DNA of 7,231 bases from CAVQBP01 sp964448105 (GTDB lineage Bacteria; Bacteroidota; Ignavibacteria; Ignavibacteriales; Ignavibacteriaceae): positions 1 through 7,231 of the forward strand of contig CAYUVK010000160.1 of NCBI GenBank assembly GCA_964448105.1, given 5' to 3'. Positions 4,412 to 7,231 of this stretch are shown here, in pieces; position 1 is the first letter of the stretch, and the number at the start of each line of letters is the position of its first letter. Position numbers and translations under genes: made by a program. The notes below the pieces were generated by a model. It was not told the origin of the DNA and ran no database searches. It saw only the letters and a list, made by a program, of their open reading frames with translations.

Positions 4412-6655
4412 TCAGGACAGGTCGAAGCGATCAAGATTCATTACCTTGTTCCATGCCGCCACAAAGTCCTCCAAGAACTTCTCTTGAGAGTCCGCACATG
4501 CGTAGACTTCTGCCAGAGCCCGAAGCTCTGAGTTCGAACCGAAGATGAGATCGATACGGGTGCCAGTCCACTTGAGTTCGCCAGTCGCACGATCACGACC
4601 CTCAAACACATCTTCGGACTCTGAAGTCGCCTTCCACTTCGTGCCCAAATCGAGCAGGTTGAGGAAGAAATCGTTGGTAAGCGTCTCCGGACGCTTGGTG
4701 AAGACGCCGTGTTGCGACTGATCGAAGTTCGAGTTAAGGACACGCATACCGCCAATGAGAACCGTCATTTCAGGTGCGGTAAGCGTCAATAGTTGTGCCC
4801 GGTCAACCAGCATTTCCTCTGCCGATGCATTATAATTGGGTTTGGTCTTCAGGTAGTTGCGGAACCCGTCAGCAACCGGCTCGAGGACAGCGAATGATTC
4901 CACATCGGTTTGCTTTTGAGATGCATCGGCGCGTCCCGGAGTGAATGGCACCGTCACATCGTGACCTGCATTTTTAGCTGCCTTTTCAATAGCTGCACAT
5001 CCTCCAAGAACTATCAAGTCGGCGAGCGAAACCATCTTACCGCCGGACTGAGCACTATTGAAATCTTTCTGGATGCCCTCAAGGGTCCCCAGCACTTTAG
5101 CTATTTGAGCCGGATTGTTAACTTCCCAATCCTTCTGCGGTGCAAGTCGAATGCGTGCACCGTTCGCGCCACCGCGTTTATCGGAGCCACGGAATGTTGA
5201 TGCTGATGCCCAGGCAGTAGAAACAAGTTGAGACACAGACAAACCTGATGCAAGTATCTTACTCTTCAATTCAGCTATATCTTTAGTATTAATCAGTTTA
5301 TGTTTAACGGCTGGGATTGGATCCTGCCAGATGAGCTCTTCCTCAGGAACTTCCGGACCAAGGTAGCGTGCACGCGGACCCATATCGCGGTGTGTTAGTT
5401 TGAACCATGCACGTGCAAATGCATCCGCAAACTCATCGGGATTTTCATAGAAGCGTCTTGAAATTTTTTCGTAAGCAGGGTCGAAGCGCAGGGAGAGGTC
5501 GGTAGTAAGCATTGTTGGTGCGTGGCTTTTTGATGGATCGTGAGCATCCGGAATTGTACCGGTACCGGCACCATTCTTTGCTACCCACTGTTGCGCACCG
5601 GCTGGGCTCTTCGTTAATTCCCATTCGTAGCCGAACAGGTTCTCAAAGAAGTTGTTGCTCCATTTCGTTGGCGTTGTGGTCCAGGTAACTTCCGGGCCAC
5701 CACCAATTGTGTCACCGCCTTTTCCCGTGCCAAAACTGCTTTTCCAGCCGAGACCCTGCTCCTCAATGCTTGCACCTGCAGGTTCCGGACCAACGTATTT
5801 GTCCGGATTGGCGGCGCCATGAGATTTGCCGAATGTGTGTCCGCCAGCAATGAGCGCTACAGTTTCTTCATCATTCATAGCCATGCGGCCGAAGGTCTCA
5901 CGAATATCACGGGCTGCCGCTAGCGGATCAGGATTTCCGTTCGGACCTTCAGGATTCACGTAGATTAGACCCATCTGAACTGCGGCAAGAGGATTCTCGA
6001 GATCACGTTCACCACTGTAACGTTTATCTCCAAGCCATTCTCCTTCAGATCCCCAATAGATATCTTCCAAAGGTTCCCATATATCTTTACGTCCGCCGCC
6101 AAAACCAAACGTTTTGAAGCCCATCGACTCAAGGGCACAGTTGCCGGCGAGGATTATCAGGTCGGCCCATGAAATTTTCCTGCCGTATTTCTGTTTGACC
6201 GGCCAAAGCAACCTGCGCGCTTTGTCAAGGTTCACATTGTCAGGCCAGCTGTTGAGCGGTTCAAAACGTTGAGCGCCGGTGCCGCCGCCGCCACGGCCGT
6301 CAGAGATGCGGTAAGTACCTGCGCTGTGCCATGCCATACGAATGAAGAACGGTCCATAGTGACCGAAATCGGCAGGCCACCAGTCCTGGGACTTGGTCAT
6401 CAGATCGAAGATGTCTTTCTTTACGGCATTCAGGTCGAGGGTCTTGAACTCCTCAGCGTAGTTGAACGTCTTTCCCATCGGATTGGACAGAGAAGAGTGC
6501 TGACGGAGGATATTCAGATTTAAGTGATTTGGCCACCAGTCACGGTTTGACGTGCCGCCACCTGCGCTATGCTTAAGAGTTCCCTCCGTAAATGGGCACT
6601 TGCTTTCATCGTTAATATTGTTTGCTGATTTGCTTGGATGTGTATCTTTTCCCAT
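4412..6655 (-). CDS. katG: catalase-peroxidase KatG
   Basis: The 747-residue protein is a full-length class I haem catalase-peroxidase, which removes hydrogen peroxide in the cytoplasm by catalase and broad peroxidase activity. The N-terminal haem domain has the distal triad Arg106, Trp109 and His110 in FIRMAWHSAGTYR. It also has the proximal His273 in AGGHTFGKSHGA, Trp325 in EVTW and Asp386 in TTDLSLR. Trp109, Tyr232 (GLIYVNPEGPNG) and Met258 (GRMAMND) can form the cross-linked adduct needed for catalase activity. The haem-less C-terminal duplicate domain follows (about 435-747). There is no signal peptide. The ATG has AGGA seven bases upstream. The gene is a single unit with its own terminator. 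Its G+C content is far above that of its flanks, though stretches such as codons 1-25 and about 450-480 are AT-rich, so transfer followed by partial drift is likely. Confidence 0.98.
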   Translation of the reverse strand: MGKDTHPSKSANNINDESKCPFTEGTLKHSAGGGTSNRDWWPNHLNLNILRQHSSLSNPMGKTFNYAEEFKTLDLNAVKKDIFDLMTKSQDWWPADFGHYGPFFIRMAWHSAGTYRISDGRGGGGTGAQRFEPLNSWPDNVNLDKARRLLWPVKQKYGRKISWADLIILAGNCALESMGFKTFGFGGGRKDIWEPLEDIYWGSEGEWLGDKRYSGERDLENPLAAVQMGLIYVNPEGPNGNPDPLAAARDIRETFGRMAMNDEETVALIAGGHTFGKSHGAANPDKYVGPEPAGASIEEQGLGWKSSFGTGKGGDTIGGGPEVTWTTTPTKWSNNFFENLFGYEWELTKSPAGAQQWVAKNGAGTGTIPDAHDPSKSHAPTMLTTDLSLRFDPAYEKISRRFYENPDEFADAFARAWFKLTHRDMGPRARYLGPEVPEEELIWQDPIPAVKHKLINTKDIAELKSKILASGLSVSQLVSTAWASASTFRGSDKRGGANGARIRLAPQKDWEVNNPAQIAKVLGTLEGIQKDFNSAQSGGKMVSLADLIVLGGCAAIEKAAKNAGHDVTVPFTPGRADASQKQTDVESFAVLEPVADGFRNYLKTKPNYNASAEEMLVDRAQLLTLTAPEMTVLIGGMRVLNSNFDQSQHGVFTKRPETLTNDFFLNLLDLGTKWKATSESEDVFEGRDRATGELKWTGTRIDLIFGSNSELRALAEVYACADSQEKFLEDFVAAWNKVMNLDRFDLS

Positions 6656-6708
6656 TTTTTATTCCTCACGATTAATAAATTGTTTATAAAGTTAAATTTG
6701 CGATAATC

Positions 6709-6731
6709 TTTATTTATAAATTTTATTTATA
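6709..6731. repeat. direct repeat pair TATAAATAAA in the katG promoter
   Basis: TATAAATAAA on the minus strand occurs exactly twice (plus 6709-6718 and 6722-6731), separated by three bases. The copy nearer the gene contains the candidate -10 box. Confidence 0.55.
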
Positions 6732-6733
6732 TG

Positions 6734-6765
6734 TTAGCTCAATTCATAACTCCACCTTAGCTCAA
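6734..6765. repeat. direct repeat pair TTGAGCTAA upstream of katG
   Basis: TTGAGCTAA on the minus strand occurs exactly twice (plus 6734-6742 and 6757-6765), 23 bases apart start to start, close to two helical turns. The copy nearer the gene overlaps the candidate -35 box. Two sites on one helix face would suit a dimeric regulator or an activator next to RNA polymerase. Confidence 0.55.
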
Positions 6766-6894
6766 CAAAATTTACAGAATTATTGCTAGTTTAACAAGGC
6801 ATTGAAAGTATGGAAATCAACAAGCCGGCATAAAACTTACATATTCAATTATTTTTCAGTGCACTAACTTCTGACAGCGTTTATGCATTCGGAA

Positions 6895-7231
6895 TTAATT
6901 TTCTGATCTTTTCAATGTTAAAGGGGCACAACCTTCGTAATAGTCGTTGATATTTAAGTATACATCTACCTCTCTGTTCTGCAGATCCTTTATCATCTCA
7001 ACGATTTCTTTCAATTCTTCATCCCGGTTAATATAAATCTTATTCCAGTTTTCCCCTGATATTTTTTCTATACCGCTTCTATCCGGACCATGCAGCCTTA
7101 TGATGGTTTGACCTTTAATATATTCCTTGTATTTATTATATATCCCAACAATGGGTGGCATGAAATAACCCTGAAGAAAAACATGCGAAAGATTTAAATT
7201 TATAAGAAATTTGAAATAGGAGCTGTTTAAA
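6895..7231 (-). CDS. DUF72 family protein, C-terminal part, cut by window edge
   Basis: The frame is open from the right edge of the window to a TAA at 6895-6897, giving about 111 residues of a family whose members usually have 230-300. The diagnostic C-terminal features are IIRLHGPDRSGIE, a conserved Trp in GENWNKIY, a helix DEELKEIVEMIKDL, and VDVYLNINDYYEGCAPLTLKR (the family's 'Y-x-N-x-N-(N/D)-x-Y-E-G-x-A-P' ending). The ATG at 7159-7161 is internal: 23 codons before it (ending SHVFLQGYF) continue without a stop and read as normal protein. DUF72 proteins adopt a TIM-barrel-like fold of unproven biochemical role. The gene is transcribed in the same direction as katG, 239 bases upstream of it, and no terminator was recognised between them. 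Confidence 0.85.
   Translation of the reverse strand, partial: LNSSYFKFLINLNLSHVFLQGYFMPPIVGIYNKYKEYIKGQTIIRLHGPDRSGIEKISGENWNKIYINRDEELKEIVEMIKDLQNREVDVYLNINDYYEGCAPLTLKRSEN

Larger units (their letters stand above)
6656..6894 (-). promoter_or_regulatory. katG upstream region with candidate promoter
   Basis: On the minus strand TTGAGC (plus 6737-6742), 18 bases and TATAAA (plus 6713-6718) form a plausible sigma-70-type promoter. It would give a leader of about 50 bases to the ATG at 6655. AGGA (plus 6663-6666) is the ribosome binding site. Two pairs of direct repeats overlap these boxes. No convincing OxyR or PerR/Fur consensus was found. The rest, up to the DUF72 stop at 6895, holds no gene. 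Confidence 0.5.

Noticed and set aside
4441..6523. Several frames of about 60-105 codons on both strands within katG
   Set aside because: All are shadows of the 747-residue katG frame, which is intact and has every catalytic residue.
6690..6735. PerR/Fur-like box in the AT-rich katG upstream DNA
   Set aside because: Only partial half-sites are present, and the stretch is almost entirely A and T, so such matches are expected by chance.
7159..7161. ATG at 7161 as the start of a complete 88-residue gene
   Set aside because: The frame continues open to the window edge with plausible DUF72 sequence, so this Met is internal.
1..7231. CRISPR array, tRNA or rRNA genes, replication origin
   Set aside because: No regularly spaced repeats, no tRNA-like cloverleaf, no rRNA-conserved blocks and no clustered DnaA-type boxes were seen by eye on either strand.

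Overview
The window reads as a piece of an AT-rich bacterial chromosome with an accessory, partly decayed character. Rho-independent terminators, clear Shine-Dalgarno sites (AAGGAG, GGAGG, AGGA), a bacterial-type group IIC intron fragment and a HigBA-type toxin-antitoxin pair argue for a bacterium. The protein flavour loosely suggests the Bacteroidota/Ignavibacteriota side, but this is an inference and no marker gene settles it.

Layout, left to right. 1-357 holds no convincing gene: a possible terminator tail, a short coding-like remnant on the minus strand, and an AT-rich stretch with a TATAAT-centred inverted repeat. About 424-699 (+) is a small two-helix membrane protein. 788-913 (-) is a broken relic of the HTH gene found intact further on. 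999-1397 (+) is a pyridoxamine-phosphate-oxidase-fold flavoprotein. 1429-1722 (-) is an excisionase-like HTH protein, convergent with it. 2024-2569 (+) is a six-helix protein of the GPR1/FUN34/YaaH (acetate/succinate transporter) type, with a long leader and a strong hairpin terminator at 2604-2636. Six bases after that hairpin begins the 5' part of a group IIC intron (2643 to about 3060), which has lost its reverse transcriptase and domains V/VI. 3262-3872 (+) is a toxin-first, four-base-overlapping HigB/HigA-like pair. 3873-4316 has no intact gene but carries an interrupted reading frame and several hairpins. 4412-6655 (-) is a complete katG catalase-peroxidase with its own terminator (4317-4344) and a repeat-rich upstream region. 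6895-7231 (-) is the C-terminal part of a DUF72 protein that runs off the right edge.

The genes do not form one pathway. Most are single transcription units, and the TA pair is the only operon visible. katG stands out because it is clearly richer in G+C than its flanks, which suggests acquisition by transfer. The intron fragment, the TA pair, the decayed HTH copy and the broken frame together look like a site of repeated insertion and loss. No complete new multi-gene system was found. The best leads are the intron remnant sitting behind a terminator, the ungapped HTH relic and the repeat pairs in front of katG.
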